Below, piece after piece: positions 20,187-28,048 of a stretch of DNA of 59,788 bases. The stretch comes from Streptococcus sp. (lineage in GTDB: Bacteria; Bacillota; Bacilli; Lactobacillales; Streptococcaceae). Made by a program: the position numbers and the translations under genes. The notes beneath the pieces were generated by a model. It was not told the origin of the DNA. It did not search any database and worked only from the letters and a program-made list of their open reading frames with translations. The DNA is taken from the NCBI RefSeq assembly GCF_030825805.1, contig NZ_JAPJPF010000003.1:1-59788 (forward strand). Direction: 5' to 3'. The first letter of the stretch is position 1, and each line of letters opens with the position of its first letter.

Positions 20187-20783
20187 ATGAAAGTGAATAC
20201 TCATAATGCGGATATTCTCTTGAGCGCTACCAATAAAAGCCATTATCCTCAAGATGATATCCCAGAAGTTGCACTTGCCGGTCGATCAAATGTCGGCAAG
20301 TCTTCTTTTATTAATACCATGCTAAATCGCAAGAATTTGGCCCGTACGTCTGGAAAACCAGGGAAAACACAGTTATTAAACTTCTTCAATATCGATGATA
20401 AATTACGCTTTGTCGATGTACCTGGCTATGGATATGCTCGTGTCTCTAAAAAAGAACGTGAGAAATGGGGAAAGATGATCGAAGAATATCTGACATCAAG
20501 AGAGAATTTAAGAGCTGTTGTCAGCCTGGTTGATCTTCGTCATGAACCCTCAGCTGATGATGTCCAAATGTACGAGTTTTTAAAATATTACGAGATTCCT
20601 GTTATCTTGGTTGCAACCAAAGCCGATAAAATTCCAAGAGGAAAATGGAACAAGCATGAATCTATGATCAAGAAGAAATTGGATTTTGATAAAACAGATA
20701 CCTTTATCATCTTCTCATCCATTAATAAGACAGGAGTAGAAGAAGCTTGGGATGCAATTTTTGACTATAGCTTTTTGGAATAA
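20187..20783 (+). CDS. engB: Ribosome biogenesis GTPase YsxC/EngB
   Basis: 198-aa essential GTPase needed for late 50S subunit assembly. G1 [10 protein letters not shown]2 region [10 protein letters not shown]3 DVPGYG, G4 TKAD and a G5-like SS near the C-terminus are all present. Family-typical length. It follows clpX by 11 nt and is probably expressed from the same transcript. Confidence 0.96.
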   Translation: MKVNTHNADILLSATNKSHYPQDDIPEVALAGRSNVGKSSFINTMLNRKNLARTSGKPGKTQLLNFFNIDDKLRFVDVPGYGYARVSKKEREKWGKMIEEYLTSRENLRAVVSLVDLRHEPSADDVQMYEFLKYYEIPVILVATKADKIPRGKWNKHESMIKKKLDFDKTDTFIIFSSINKTGVEEAWDAIFDYSFLE

Positions 20784-20878
20784 ATCGTATTATTACTAAC
20801 CTGTTATTTATTTATTTGATTTATCTCGATATTGTAATTAAAATGTAATATTGAGCTCAACAATTTAATGCTTTTCTG

Positions 20879-20887
20879 TGCTATAAT
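20879..20887 (+). promoter_or_regulatory. Extended -10 promoter of the glucosaminidase gene
   Basis: TGC-TATAAT (TATAAT at 20882-20887), 42 nt before the TTG start. The rest of the gap from engB (20784-20929) is AT-rich, with no clear terminator. Confidence 0.65.
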
Positions 20888-20929
20888 CATCTTAAAGAGT
20901 TTTCATTAAAACATTAGGAGATTATCACA

Positions 20930-21628
20930 TTGAAAAAAATACTAAATAAATCGAAATTGATTGGATCCTTAGTGGCTCTAGTAGCTGCAGGAACAGTAGC
21001 GGCAGCTATGAGTGAGCATGTAGGGAACGTTGATGCTAATGATGGTGCTTATACTCAATACGCAGATCCAACAGAAACTTTCATCTCACAAATCGGTGAA
21101 TCTGCTCGTCAGCTTGCTCAAGAAAATGATCTTTATGCTTCTGTTATGATTGCTCAAGCAATCTTAGAAAGTGGAGCTGGTCAATCTGGTTTGTCATCTT
21201 ATCCTCACTACAACCTTTTTGGTATTAAAGGTAGTTATGCTGGTCAATCAGCTGTGATGCAGACGTGGGAAGATGATGGTAATGGAAATGCCTATACCAT
21301 CAACGATGCTTTCCGTTCATACCCTAGCTACTATGAATCATTACAAGACTATGTTGCTGTTTTGAAACAAGGTCATTTTGCAGGCGCTTGGAAGAGCAAT
21401 ACAACAAGCTACCAGGATGCGACAGCTGCTTTAACGGGTGTCTATGCTACTGATACAAGTTACTATGCAAAATTGAACCATATCATCGAAACTTACAATT
21501 TGACTCAGTATGATTCACCAAGTGTATATGGAGGTTATGAAGGTACGGTCTACAACCCATATCGCCAACAATATACAACTCAAGAAATCTTGAACTTGGA
21601 TATCGCATGGGCAAATCGTTTCTTGTAA
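20930..21628 (+). CDS. Secreted endo-beta-N-acetylglucosaminidase (GH73)
   Basis: 232-aa secreted murein hydrolase. It starts with TTG behind TAGGAG (9-nt spacing); no better ATG exists before the signal peptide. Signal peptide MKKILNKSKLIGSLVALVAAGTVAAA, then a GH73 catalytic domain filling most of the protein: the general-acid glutamate lies in AQAILESGAGQSGLSS and the family motif HYNLFGIKGSY follows. It cleaves the GlcNAc-MurNAc glycan backbone. No SH3b, choline-binding or LysM domain and no LPXTG; the C-terminal 35 residues are Tyr-rich and unassigned. Monocistronic: own promoter and a hairpin after it. Likely role: cell separation or wall turnover. Confidence 0.88.
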   Translation: MKKILNKSKLIGSLVALVAAGTVAAAMSEHVGNVDANDGAYTQYADPTETFISQIGESARQLAQENDLYASVMIAQAILESGAGQSGLSSYPHYNLFGIKGSYAGQSAVMQTWEDDGNGNAYTINDAFRSYPSYYESLQDYVAVLKQGHFAGAWKSNTTSYQDATAALTGVYATDTSYYAKLNHIIETYNLTQYDSPSVYGGYEGTVYNPYRQQYTTQEILNLDIAWANRFL

Positions 21629-21650
21629 GATATGAATTAAATTGAACGAT

Positions 21651-21680
21651 AAACAGGCCATTAAGGTCTGTTTTTTCTTT
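21651..21680 (+). terminator. Terminator of the glucosaminidase gene
   Basis: AACAGGCC/GGTCTGTT stem (21652-21659, 21665-21672) with one G-T wobble and a T run. Confidence 0.85.
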
Positions 21681-21771
21681 TAGTCGTTTTAAATCGTTTT
21701 ATATCATTTTTCATTGAAAACAGTATTTTTTATATTATTTTTCTGAAAACCTTTTCAGGAGGTTCTATCTA

Positions 21772-21780
21772 TGATATAAT
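21772..21780 (+). promoter_or_regulatory. Extended -10 promoter of the FNT gene
   Basis: TGA-TATAAT (TATAAT at 21775-21780). It overlaps an in-frame ATG at 21779, which rules that ATG out as the start and supports the ATG at 21818. Confidence 0.7.
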
Positions 21781-21817
21781 GAAGAAGTTCACAAATTCAA
21801 TATATAAGGAGATTCAG

Positions 21818-22615
21818 ATGGGAGAATCAAATTTTGTTCTTAAAGTAGAGGCAGCATGTCAAAAGAAGGAAGAACTATATACAGCTTCTAAGGCTCGTTA
21901 TGCTGTTCGCTCTATGTTTGCGGGTGCATTTCTCACAATGAGTACAGCAGTTGGGATTGTGGGAGCAGATTTGCTCAATACCTTCTTGCCAGGTTCCGGT
22001 CGTTTCTTGTTTCCATTTATTTTTGCTTGGGGATTGGTTTATTTACTCTTCTTAAATAGTGAACTAACGACTTCAAATATGATGTACCTGACAGCTGGAG
22101 TTTATCTTAAGAAGATAAATTGGAAGAAAGCTTTAGAAATTCTACTATATTGTACATTCTTTAATTTAGTTGGTGCCTTGTTCCTTGCATTTCTCTTCAG
22201 TCAGACAAGTGCTTTTGCAAATCTGAATCCAAAAGGCTTCCTTGGTTCGGTTGTAGAGTTGAAGTTGCAACGTTCTAATCAATTGGTTTTCTTTGAAGGG
22301 GTTGTTGCCAACATCTTTGTTAATATAGCCATCTTGTCCTACCTCTTCTTTAAAGATGAAACAGCTAAAGTTCTGATGGCTTTGTCAGCTATTTATATGT
22401 TTGTTTTCCTTACGAATGAACACATCGCGGCAAACTTTGCTTCTTTCTCATTAGCTACTTTTAACTCTATTTCGAAAGATTTGCCTCACTTAGAGTTCTT
22501 CAATGTGCTTCGTCATTATGCAGTCACTTTTGTAGGAAACTGGGTAGGTGGAGGAGTGATCATGGGCTTGGCCTATGCATGGCTCAATCGTACCAAGACT
22601 ATCTATAAAGATTAA
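21818..22615 (+). CDS. Formate/nitrite transporter (FNT) family channel
   Basis: 265-aa membrane protein with six hydrophobic segments and the FNT layout. Members are pentameric channels for small monovalent anions (formate, nitrite, hydrosulfide, or lactate in some). Start chosen at 21818 because AAGGAGA sits 7 nt upstream and the upstream ATG lies in the promoter -10. Recognisable family positions include SELTTSNMMY in the S-loop region and NWVGGGVIMGLAYAW near the C-terminus. For a pyruvate-formate-lyase-bearing Streptococcus formate export is the most natural guess, but substrate cannot be read from the sequence. Monocistronic. Confidence 0.8.
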   Translation: MGESNFVLKVEAACQKKEELYTASKARYAVRSMFAGAFLTMSTAVGIVGADLLNTFLPGSGRFLFPFIFAWGLVYLLFLNSELTTSNMMYLTAGVYLKKINWKKALEILLYCTFFNLVGALFLAFLFSQTSAFANLNPKGFLGSVVELKLQRSNQLVFFEGVVANIFVNIAILSYLFFKDETAKVLMALSAIYMFVFLTNEHIAANFASFSLATFNSISKDLPHLEFFNVLRHYAVTFVGNWVGGGVIMGLAYAWLNRTKTIYKD

Positions 22616-22643
22616 CTATTTTAAAAAAAGTTTGCAAAAATAC

Positions 22644-22672
22644 TTGCATTCTTTTTTTTTATGTGATACACT
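22644..22672 (+). promoter_or_regulatory. Promoter of rplJ-rplL
   Basis: TTGCAT (22644-22649), 17-bp spacer, TACACT (22667-22672) with TG one base before the -10. A weak hairpin TGCAA/TTGCA with a T run (22633-22660) overlaps the -35 and may end the FNT transcript. Confidence 0.75.
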
Positions 22673-22678
22673 AAATAA

Positions 22679-22800
22679 CGGTTTGAAAAAACTGCCTAAG
22701 ACAGTAGGGGAGCTCGACTCATAAAGATCCTACCGAGGACAAAACGTATCATGTAAAAAGAAGCGTATTGTACTTTCGTGTCTAGGTTTGGGCGCGTTTT
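22679..22800 (+). ncRNA. Ribosomal protein L10 leader
   Basis: The 170-nt untranslated region before rplJ is GC-richer than its surroundings and has the position and features of the L10(L12)4-binding leader, through which excess L10 complex represses its own operon in Firmicutes. It contains AGTAGGGGAGCTCGACTC and CCTACCGAGGAC segments able to pair, and a T-rich stretch at 22797-22806. I identify it from position and general look, not from a covariance match. Confidence 0.7.
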
Positions 22801-22850
22801 TCTTTTGGAAAAATTCCCCAAGCAAAATAATTACGGAGGTGAACACACTA

Positions 22851-23351
22851 ATGAGTGAAGCAATTATTGCTAAGAAAGCGGAACTAGTTGACGTAGTAGC
22901 TGAGAAAATGAAAGCTGCTGCATCAATCGTCGTTGTGGACGCTCGTGGTTTGACAGTAGAACAAGATACAGTTCTTCGTCGTGAGCTTCGTGGAAGCGAA
23001 GTTGAGTACAAAGTGATCAAAAACTCAATCTTACGTCGTGCAGCTGAAAAAGCTGGTCTTGAAGATCTTGCATCTGTTTTTGTTGGACCATCTGCAGTAG
23101 CATTTTCTAACGAAGATGTTATCGCACCAGCGAAAATCTTGAACGATTTTGCTAAAAACGCTGAAGCACTTGAAATCAAAGGTGGTGCAATCGAAGGCGC
23201 TGTCGCATCTAAAGAAGAGATTCTTGCTCTTGCAACTCTTCCAAACCGCGAAGGACTTCTTTCTATGCTCCTTTCTGTACTTCAAGCGCCAGTGCGCAAC
23301 GTTGCTCTTGCAGTCAAAGCGGTTGCAGACAACAAAGAAGACGCAGCTTAA
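22851..23351 (+). CDS. rplJ: 50S ribosomal protein L10
   Basis: 166-aa L10, the base of the ribosomal stalk that holds L7/L12 dimers. The start at ATG 22851 follows ACGGAGGTGA; the longer frame from 22788 would run into the leader. The N-terminus [13 protein letters not shown] and the central VVDARGLTV and [12 protein letters not shown] regions are typical; the C-terminal helix binds L12. rplL follows after a 77-nt gap that holds a small stem (GCTACG/CGTAGC at 23357-23371). Confidence 0.97.
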   Translation: MSEAIIAKKAELVDVVAEKMKAAASIVVVDARGLTVEQDTVLRRELRGSEVEYKVIKNSILRRAAEKAGLEDLASVFVGPSAVAFSNEDVIAPAKILNDFAKNAEALEIKGGAIEGAVASKEEILALATLPNREGLLSMLLSVLQAPVRNVALAVKAVADNKEDAA

Positions 23352-23428
23352 TCTTAAGCTACGCAGCGTAGCCTAGCTACAAAAAAATAAAAACATAAAA
23401 TATAAAAACTTATTTGGAGGAAATAACA

Positions 23429-23797
23429 ATGGCATTGAACATTGAAAACATTATTGCTGAAATTAAAGAAGCTTCAATCCTTGAATTGAACGACCTTGTA
23501 AAAGCTATCGAAGAAGAATTTGGTGTAACTGCAGCTGCTCCTGTAGCTGTTGCTGCAGCTGGTGCTGCTGACGCAGGTGCTGCTAAAGATTCATTCGACG
23601 TTGAATTGACATCTGCAGGCGACAAGAAAGTCGGCGTTATCAAAGTTGTACGTGAAATCACTGGTCTTGGTCTTAAAGAAGCTAAAGAACTTGTTGATGG
23701 TGCACCTGGTGTTATCAAAGAAGGTGTTGCAGCTGCTGAAGCTGAAGAACTTAAAGCTAAATTGGAAGAAGCTGGAGCTTCAGTTACTCTTAAATAA
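23429..23797 (+). CDS. rplL: 50S ribosomal protein L7/L12
   Basis: 122-aa stalk protein: N-terminal dimerisation domain ([17 protein letters not shown]), Ala/Gly hinge ([18 protein letters not shown]), C-terminal domain [20 protein letters not shown] that contacts translation factors. ATG at 23429 behind GGAGGAAA. Its last four codons and stop are the 15-bp attachment core of the ICE that follows, so the insertion leaves the protein intact. The normal downstream terminator has been displaced by element sequence. Confidence 0.97.
   Translation: MALNIENIIAEIKEASILELNDLVKAIEEEFGVTAAAPVAVAAAGAADAGAAKDSFDVELTSAGDKKVGVIKVVREITGLGLKEAKELVDGAPGVIKEGVAAAEAEELKAKLEEAGASVTLK
23783..23797 (+). other. 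ICE attachment site (att) in the 3' end of rplL
   Basis: GTTACTCTTAAATAA is the reverse complement of TTATTTAAGAGTAAC, the 15-bp core reported for rplL-integrating elements of the ICESa2603 family. It codes for Val-Thr-Leu-Lys-stop, so rplL is regenerated on insertion. A second copy should exist at the other end of the element, beyond the window. Confidence 0.85.
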
Positions 23798-23896
23798 GAG
23801 GCATATACCAATTAGAATTCGGAATACTATAGTATCAGCCTTTTAGAATCGTGAACACATTTTAGAAACTGATAAATTAATTTAGTTTCCTGCCAA

Positions 23897-23936
23897 AAAC
23901 CCTACCAAAAATTAATTTGGCAGGGTTTTTCTTTTT
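23897..23936 (+). terminator. Terminator just inside the element, after rplL
   Basis: AAACCCTACCAAA/TTTGGCAGGGTTT (23897-23909, 23916-23928) with one mismatch and a T-rich tail. It lies on the element side of att, so the ICE brings the terminator that ends the rplJL transcript. Confidence 0.85.
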
Positions 23937-23950
23937 AATAAAATTATTTT

Positions 23951-23983
23951 GGAGAACAGTTGAATAATTGTTCTCCTTTTTTT
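23951..23983 (+). terminator. Second hairpin-T-run before the first element operon
   Basis: Perfect stem GGAGAACA/TGTTCTCC (23951-23958, 23969-23976) followed by seven T, only 17 nt before the start codon at 24000. It resembles the hairpin at 43769. It either insulates the element from rplL transcription or attenuates it. I see no convincing promoter between it and the first gene. Confidence 0.75.
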
Positions 23984-23999
23984 ATTTTCTGGAGGGAAA

Positions 24000-24173
24000 A
24001 TGACAAAAGAATTACAATCATCACGCTATATTGTCATTTCATTTTTAGTACGTGAAATGGGAATAGATATTGTTGAGGCCATATCTCTTATGGCTGAATT
24101 GGAAAAAAGTGGCTTGGTTCGCTTGGAATCAAGTGGAGATTTAATACTCAAAGAACTTGGAGGAGCGCTATGA
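24000..24173 (+). CDS. Small ICE protein, 57 aa
   Basis: ATG at 24000 behind CTGGAGGG; the stop overlaps the repA ATG (ATGA), so the two are translationally coupled. The peptide is amphipathic with a pattern RYIVISFLVREMGIDIVEAI...LEKSGLVRLESSG that could form a small winged-helix-like fold, but this is only an impression. No signal or membrane segment. Function unknown; being first in the replication operon, it could be a regulator of it. Confidence 0.6.
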   Translation: MTKELQSSRYIVISFLVREMGIDIVEAISLMAELEKSGLVRLESSGDLILKELGGAL

Positions 24174-24949
24174 AACGAATTACCGCAAATCAATACCAAA
24201 CTTCAGAACGGTATTATAAATTGCCTAAAATTCTTTTTGAGGATGAGAAATATATGGATATGAAACTAGAAGTAAAGGTGGCTTACTCCATTTTAAAAGA
24301 TCGCTTAGAATTATCTCTCAGTCGTGGTTGGATAGATGAAGAAGGAGCAGTCTATTTAGTATTTTCTAATTCTAAACTGATGAAGCTGTTAGGTTGTTCG
24401 AAGTCAAAACTACTATCAATCAAAAAAATTCTTAAAGAATATGACTTAATTGATGAAGTTCAACAGTCTTCAAGTGAGAAAGGAAGACTAGCTAATAAGA
24501 TTTATTTAGGGGAATTATCTTCAACCCCAGTAGGTAATTCAAACAGGGCTAGTGTTAAAAAAAGACTAGGGCAGGTTGAAAATGAAACGGCCCCCGTCTC
24601 ACATTCAGCCCCTAGTGAGACTGAAGTTAGTGAGACTAAATATAGTGAGACTGATTCTTTATTTATTGAGGATGAGGAGGATAGGAATACTCAACCTATC
24701 TTGAAAAGAAAAGTTGAAAAGGTCACAAAATATGATCGAGATTATATTTGGGGATTGGTACAAGATCAATTTAGACGAGAAGGTTTTTCTGAAACAGCCA
24801 GTGAAATTGCTATGACTGATTTTGAGAGAATCTATCAGTATGCTCTTGACAATGTTCACTTTGTTAGACGAGCGGAAGTACTTGCTGAATTTGTGTTTAA
24901 TGGCCTATATTCCGTTTGGAATAACCGTGTTAGAAAAGGAGGTGGTTAA
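24170..24949 (+). CDS. RepA_N-type replication initiator
   Basis: 259-aa protein whose first 120 residues match the RepA_N domain found in Gram-positive plasmid initiators and rplL-type ICEs: YYKLPKILFEDEKYMDMKL, KVAYSILKDRLELSL, AVYLVFSNSKLMKLLGCSK, with a winged-helix DNA-binding pattern. The middle (about 125-185) is low complexity with repeated SETE/SETKY/SETD. The C-terminal 70 residues form a separate helical domain (YIWGLVQDQFRREGF...). In this family the protein allows the excised circle to replicate autonomously. Coupled by ATGA to the small gene upstream; the 33-aa ORF follows directly. Confidence 0.8.
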   Translation: MKRITANQYQTSERYYKLPKILFEDEKYMDMKLEVKVAYSILKDRLELSLSRGWIDEEGAVYLVFSNSKLMKLLGCSKSKLLSIKKILKEYDLIDEVQQSSSEKGRLANKIYLGELSSTPVGNSNRASVKKRLGQVENETAPVSHSAPSETEVSETKYSETDSLFIEDEEDRNTQPILKRKVEKVTKYDRDYIWGLVQDQFRREGFSETASEIAMTDFERIYQYALDNVHFVRRAEVLAEFVFNGLYSVWNNRVRKGGG

Positions 24950-25051
24950 ATGTCACCAATCGAGTGGATATTAGTTATGCTCATTTTCATTTCAAGTGGT
25001 GTGACTCTTTGGACATTGATAGTCAATCAGAAAGGGGTGATAAAGAAATGA
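24950..25051 (+). CDS. Tiny membrane peptide, 33 aa
   Basis: ATG at 24950 directly after the repA stop, with AAAGGAGGTGG upstream, an excellent ribosome-binding site. It encodes MSPIEWILVMLIFISS... with one transmembrane segment and a basic tail KGVIKK, and its stop overlaps the methyltransferase ATG (ATGA). The strong ribosome-binding site and the overlaps on both sides argue that it is translated. Function unknown; it may only couple translation of the methyltransferase to repA. Confidence 0.6.
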   Translation: MSPIEWILVMLIFISSGVTLWTLIVNQKGVIKK

Positions 25052-26406
25052 AATTTATTGATTTATTTTCAGGTATCGGTGGTTTTCGACTAGGAATGGA
25101 AAGTGTCGGACACGAGTGTATTGGATTTTGTGAGATTGATAAATTTGCTAGAGAATCTTATAAGTCCATTTTTCAAACGGAAGGAGAAATTGAATTTCAT
25201 GACATACGAGATGTTTCAGATGACGAATTTAAAAAACTTAGAGGGAAAGTCGATGTCATCTGTGGGGGATTCCCTTGTCAAGCATTTTCAATCGCAGGAA
25301 GACGATTGGGATTTGAAGATACTAGAGGAACTTTGTTCTTTGAAATTGCTCGGGCGGCCAAACAAATCCAACCACGTTTTCTTTTTCTTGAAAATGTTAA
25401 AGGCCTACTCAATCACGATAAGGGACGGACGTTCACCACAATCCTTACCACACTTGATGAGTTGGGGTTTGATGTTGAGTGGCAGGTGCTTAACAGTAAG
25501 GATTTTGGCGTTCCCCAAAACAGAGAGAGGGTGTTTATTATCGGACATTCTAGAAAGAAAGGTATCAGACTCTTATTTCCTTTCAGACGAGAAGGTCAAG
25601 CAACTAACTCTGAGACTTTAAAAACATTAGGAAATTTGAATCCATCAAAAAGTGGAATGAGCGGTAAAGTTTATTATTCAGAAGGTCTTGCGCCAACCTT
25701 AGTTCGTGGGAAAGGAGAAGGATTTAAGATTGCGATTCCTTGTATGACACCAGATAGATTAGACAAGAGACAAAATGGTAGACGCTTTAAGGAAAACCAA
25801 GAGCCAATGTTTACTTTAAATACTCAGGATCATCATGGCATTGTCGTTGTTGGAGAATTACCGACTAGCTTTAAGGAGACCGGTCGTGTCTATGGAAGTG
25901 AGGGGTTATCTCCAACACTGACTACGATGCAAGGTGGAGATAAAATCCCCAAAATACTGATTCCAGAACCAATCCAATTTCTAAAAGTCCGGGAAGCAAC
26001 GAAAAAAGGATACGCTCAAGCAGAAATAGGAGATTCAATCAATTTGGAAAGACCAAGTTCTCAGTATCGTCGTGGTAGAGTTGGAAAAGGTATAGCTAAT
26101 ACGTTAACAACTAGTGGACAAATGGGAGTAGTAGTTGCTAGTTATGAAGGAGAAGATAAACAAGTTTATCATGTAGCCAGTATATTAATAGATGGACAAT
26201 TTTACCGTCTGAGGATACGACGAATCACTCCTAAAGAGTGTTTTCGCTTGCAGGGCTTTCCTGATTGGGCTTTTGAAGCTGCTAGAAAAGTCTCTAGTAA
26301 TAGTCAGCTCTATAAACAAGCTGGTAATAGTGTAACCGTTCCTGTGATTGCCGCAATCGCAAAGAAATTAAAAGAAATAGAGGAAAAAGATGAAAGCATT
26401 AAATAA
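25048..26406 (+). CDS. DNA (cytosine-5) methyltransferase, orphan
   Basis: 452-aa C5-cytosine methyltransferase. Motif I DLFSGIGGFRLGME (5-18, AdoMet binding), motif IV GGFPCQAFS with catalytic Cys77, motif VI ENVKGL (116-121), motif VIII QNRERVFIIG, a variable target-recognition region of about 175-400, motif IX RRITPKECFRLQGFPDW and motif X QAGNSVTVPVI. I place the start at 25048, where the 33-aa ORF overlaps and GGGGTGATAAAG precedes; a longer frame from 24964 would run through that ORF. No restriction enzyme gene is next to it, so protection of the element against host restriction is the likely role. The recognition sequence cannot be read off. Confidence 0.92.
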   Translation: MKFIDLFSGIGGFRLGMESVGHECIGFCEIDKFARESYKSIFQTEGEIEFHDIRDVSDDEFKKLRGKVDVICGGFPCQAFSIAGRRLGFEDTRGTLFFEIARAAKQIQPRFLFLENVKGLLNHDKGRTFTTILTTLDELGFDVEWQVLNSKDFGVPQNRERVFIIGHSRKKGIRLLFPFRREGQATNSETLKTLGNLNPSKSGMSGKVYYSEGLAPTLVRGKGEGFKIAIPCMTPDRLDKRQNGRRFKENQEPMFTLNTQDHHGIVVVGELPTSFKETGRVYGSEGLSPTLTTMQGGDKIPKILIPEPIQFLKVREATKKGYAQAEIGDSINLERPSSQYRRGRVGKGIANTLTTSGQMGVVVASYEGEDKQVYHVASILIDGQFYRLRIRRITPKECFRLQGFPDWAFEAARKVSSNSQLYKQAGNSVTVPVIAAIAKKLKEIEEKDESIK

Positions 26407-26839
26407 AGAATCAATACTAGATTGTGATGAATTAGAAACAGAATTACATGATGCAGAAATCAAACAGCTGGATGAACAATTATTTTTGATACCCAATTAT
26501 CCATGTGAGTTTGAAGTAACATTTTTAGATGATTACCATAAAAAACACAACTACCCACTATTTTACGAGTCCTATCTTCAAAACGTGATGGAATTCCTTG
26601 AAAGTCAAGACATAAAGAATGGGGTTGATGCCTTTGTAGATGATCATCAAAATCTTGTTTTTGTTTTATATGGACAAGGCTATCGAGCCGAGGGAAAAGA
26701 GGGAATACTTACAACCCAAGTAACTGTAAAAGCTTATGATGAAGACAAGAAACCGATTAACTTCTCAAATTTATTAGATTCCTTAATCGTCTCAGAATAT
26801 CAAATGGAACCGAATCTTTGGGAGGTCTCCCATGATTGA
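26390..26839 (+). CDS. Conserved-looking ICE protein, 149 aa, unknown
   Basis: The start lies inside the end of the methyltransferase gene (17-nt overlap), with GAGGAAAAAG as ribosome-binding site. Acidic soluble protein, no membrane segment; the visible pattern is alternating beta-like stretches (CEFEVTFLDDYH, QNLVFVLYGQGY, ILTTQVTVKAYD). I do not recognise the family. It is bracketed by overlapping genes of the replication/regulation block, so it belongs to that operon. Confidence 0.6.
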   Translation: MKALNKESILDCDELETELHDAEIKQLDEQLFLIPNYPCEFEVTFLDDYHKKHNYPLFYESYLQNVMEFLESQDIKNGVDAFVDDHQNLVFVLYGQGYRAEGKEGILTTQVTVKAYDEDKKPINFSNLLDSLIVSEYQMEPNLWEVSHD

Positions 26840-27212
26840 TCTCTATCTAAGTAAAAATTGTCATAGAAATCAACTTCTTTTGGATTTCTTTCAAAAGTAT
26901 GGCATAGAGGTCACTCCTCATTCTATTTCTGAAATGACAAAGGATAAATTAATTGAGATGATGAGCTATTCTTCAGATTGTTTCGAGTTTTTATCTCCCA
27001 ATTTATTACGTTTTAAGAATCGAGATAACCTAAAATTAACAGATTTCATCGAAATGATATTAAAAAATCCTGAACTAACCATCAGACTTCCTCTTGCGGT
27101 TTCAAATAAGCGAGTTTATCCAAATTTGAATCTGGAGGAGGCTAGAGCTCTATTGCCTAGAGATACGAAACAATTGATTTACATGGCACAAACACATTAT
27201 TTATCTAACTAA
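26832..27212 (+). CDS. Spx/ArsC-like protein with incomplete CXXC
   Basis: 126-aa protein that lines up with Spx along its length: MIDLYLSKNCHRN against the MVTLYTSPSCTSC type N-terminus, helix QLLLDFFQKYGI, and NPELTIRLPLAVSNKRVYPN...EEARALLPRD against the HPGLLRRPII...GYNEDEIRRFLPR type C-terminal part. The first cysteine (Cys10) is kept but the second of CXXC is Asn13, so the disulfide switch of canonical Spx cannot form. The residue opposite Spx Gly52 also does not appear to be glycine. Spx binds the RNA polymerase alpha C-terminal domain; this relative could do so in a redox-independent way, or could be an anti-Spx mimic. It overlaps the upstream gene by 8 nt. Confidence 0.65.
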   Translation: MIDLYLSKNCHRNQLLLDFFQKYGIEVTPHSISEMTKDKLIEMMSYSSDCFEFLSPNLLRFKNRDNLKLTDFIEMILKNPELTIRLPLAVSNKRVYPNLNLEEARALLPRDTKQLIYMAQTHYLSN

Positions 27213-27224
27213 AGGAGAATCAAT

Positions 27225-27458
27225 ATGGCAGAACGATTTTGGGAGAACTTGTCCATTATTTTGGCTGAAAGGAATATCAGCTGGATTGAGTTAACCAGAA
27301 AAATGTTTGCGGGAGAGTTTCAATATCCAAGTGAATTGAATCGTTTGTATCAAAAGATACGCCACTACAAGATGGAACAACGAATGCCTCAAAGTCCATG
27401 GGTAGAAAGGATTGTACAGGTATTAGATTTAGATTATGAAGATTTATTTCGGAGGTAA
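27225..27458 (+). CDS. Small HTH-like protein, 77 aa
   Basis: ATG behind AAAGGAGAA. The pattern LSIILAERNISWIELTRKMF ... LNRLYQKIRHYK ... SPWVERIVQVLDLDYEDLF resembles an XRE/Cro-type helix-turn-helix with its usual VERI...LD.....LF tail, though the turn is longer than normal. Soluble, basic. It sits between the Spx-like gene and the CPBP protease gene in one operon (2-nt gap to the next). Likely a regulator of the element; the family is unconfirmed. Confidence 0.55.
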   Translation: MAERFWENLSIILAERNISWIELTRKMFAGEFQYPSELNRLYQKIRHYKMEQRMPQSPWVERIVQVLDLDYEDLFRR

Positions 27459-27460
27459 CT

Positions 27461-28048
27461 ATGAAAAGAATAATTCCAGTTTATATATTCCAACAAGTAA
27501 ATGTCTTATTGGTATCTCTATACTTACTGAAATTGCTTTGTATTAGTGAGTTAACCATACTACAGATTCTCTATTGTGCGTCGCTCATTTCTTTTTTATG
27601 GATGTATGGTCAACGAAAACAAGTTGTCAAGGTCAATATGAAAACTAGGATGAAATGGCTTGGTATTGGATTCGTTAGCCTACTGATTATAAATCTATGT
27701 TTTAGCCTAATCCATGCTCAAGGAACTACGAATCAAGCAAACTTAATTGGCCTTCAACATCAAGTCCCTTGGTTTTCATTTTTATTGTTATTAATCAATG
27801 CGAGTATGGTTGAAGAATTTCTGTATCGAGAAATTTTATGGAACTTGGTTAGAAAATTAGATATTCGAGTTGCTTTGACAAGTGTTTTATTTGCCTTAGC
27901 ACATCATCCAGGAACCATTCTAGGTTGGTGTTTGTATGTTTCACTTGGGATGTTTTTAGGGCTTGTACGCTATAAATCGGACTTATGGGGCAGTATGGGT
28001 CTACATTTAGTGTGGAACCTATCAGTCTATGTCTTATTTTTTCTTTAA
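27461..28048 (+). CDS. CPBP family intramembrane metalloprotease
   Basis: 195-aa protein with about six hydrophobic segments and the three CPBP (CAAX protease/Abi) motifs: EEFLYREILW (EExxxR), the histidine in FALAHHPGTILGW, and GLHLVWNLSVYV (HxxxN). In Gram-positive bacteria such proteins serve in bacteriocin self-immunity or prenyl-protein-like processing; the link to phage abortive infection is only historical. GGAGGTAA precedes the ATG. Last sizeable gene of the first element operon. Possible immunity function would fit the two peptide-sensing cassettes elsewhere in the element, but that is inference. Confidence 0.8.
   Translation: MKRIIPVYIFQQVNVLLVSLYLLKLLCISELTILQILYCASLISFLWMYGQRKQVVKVNMKTRMKWLGIGFVSLLIINLCFSLIHAQGTTNQANLIGLQHQVPWFSFLLLLINASMVEEFLYREILWNLVRKLDIRVALTSVLFALAHHPGTILGWCLYVSLGMFLGLVRYKSDLWGSMGLHLVWNLSVYVLFFL

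Noticed and set aside
22788..22850. Longer N-terminus for L10
   Set aside because: It lies in the regulatory leader; the ATG at 22851 has GGAGGTGA and gives the standard protein.
23798..23896. Integrase or excisionase gene next to the att site
   Set aside because: The 200 nt after att hold only hairpins and a short palindrome (ATACTATAGTAT at 23824-23835). No recombinase motifs are found anywhere in the window, so the integrase must be at the other end.
24964..25047. Longer N-terminus for the cytosine methyltransferase
   Set aside because: The extra 28 residues precede the invariant FIDLFSGIGG start and overlap a separate small ORF with a strong ribosome-binding site.
27461..28048. Phage abortive-infection function from the name Abi
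   Set aside because: CPBP motifs show a membrane protease-type protein. The Abi name is historical and gives no evidence for phage defence here.
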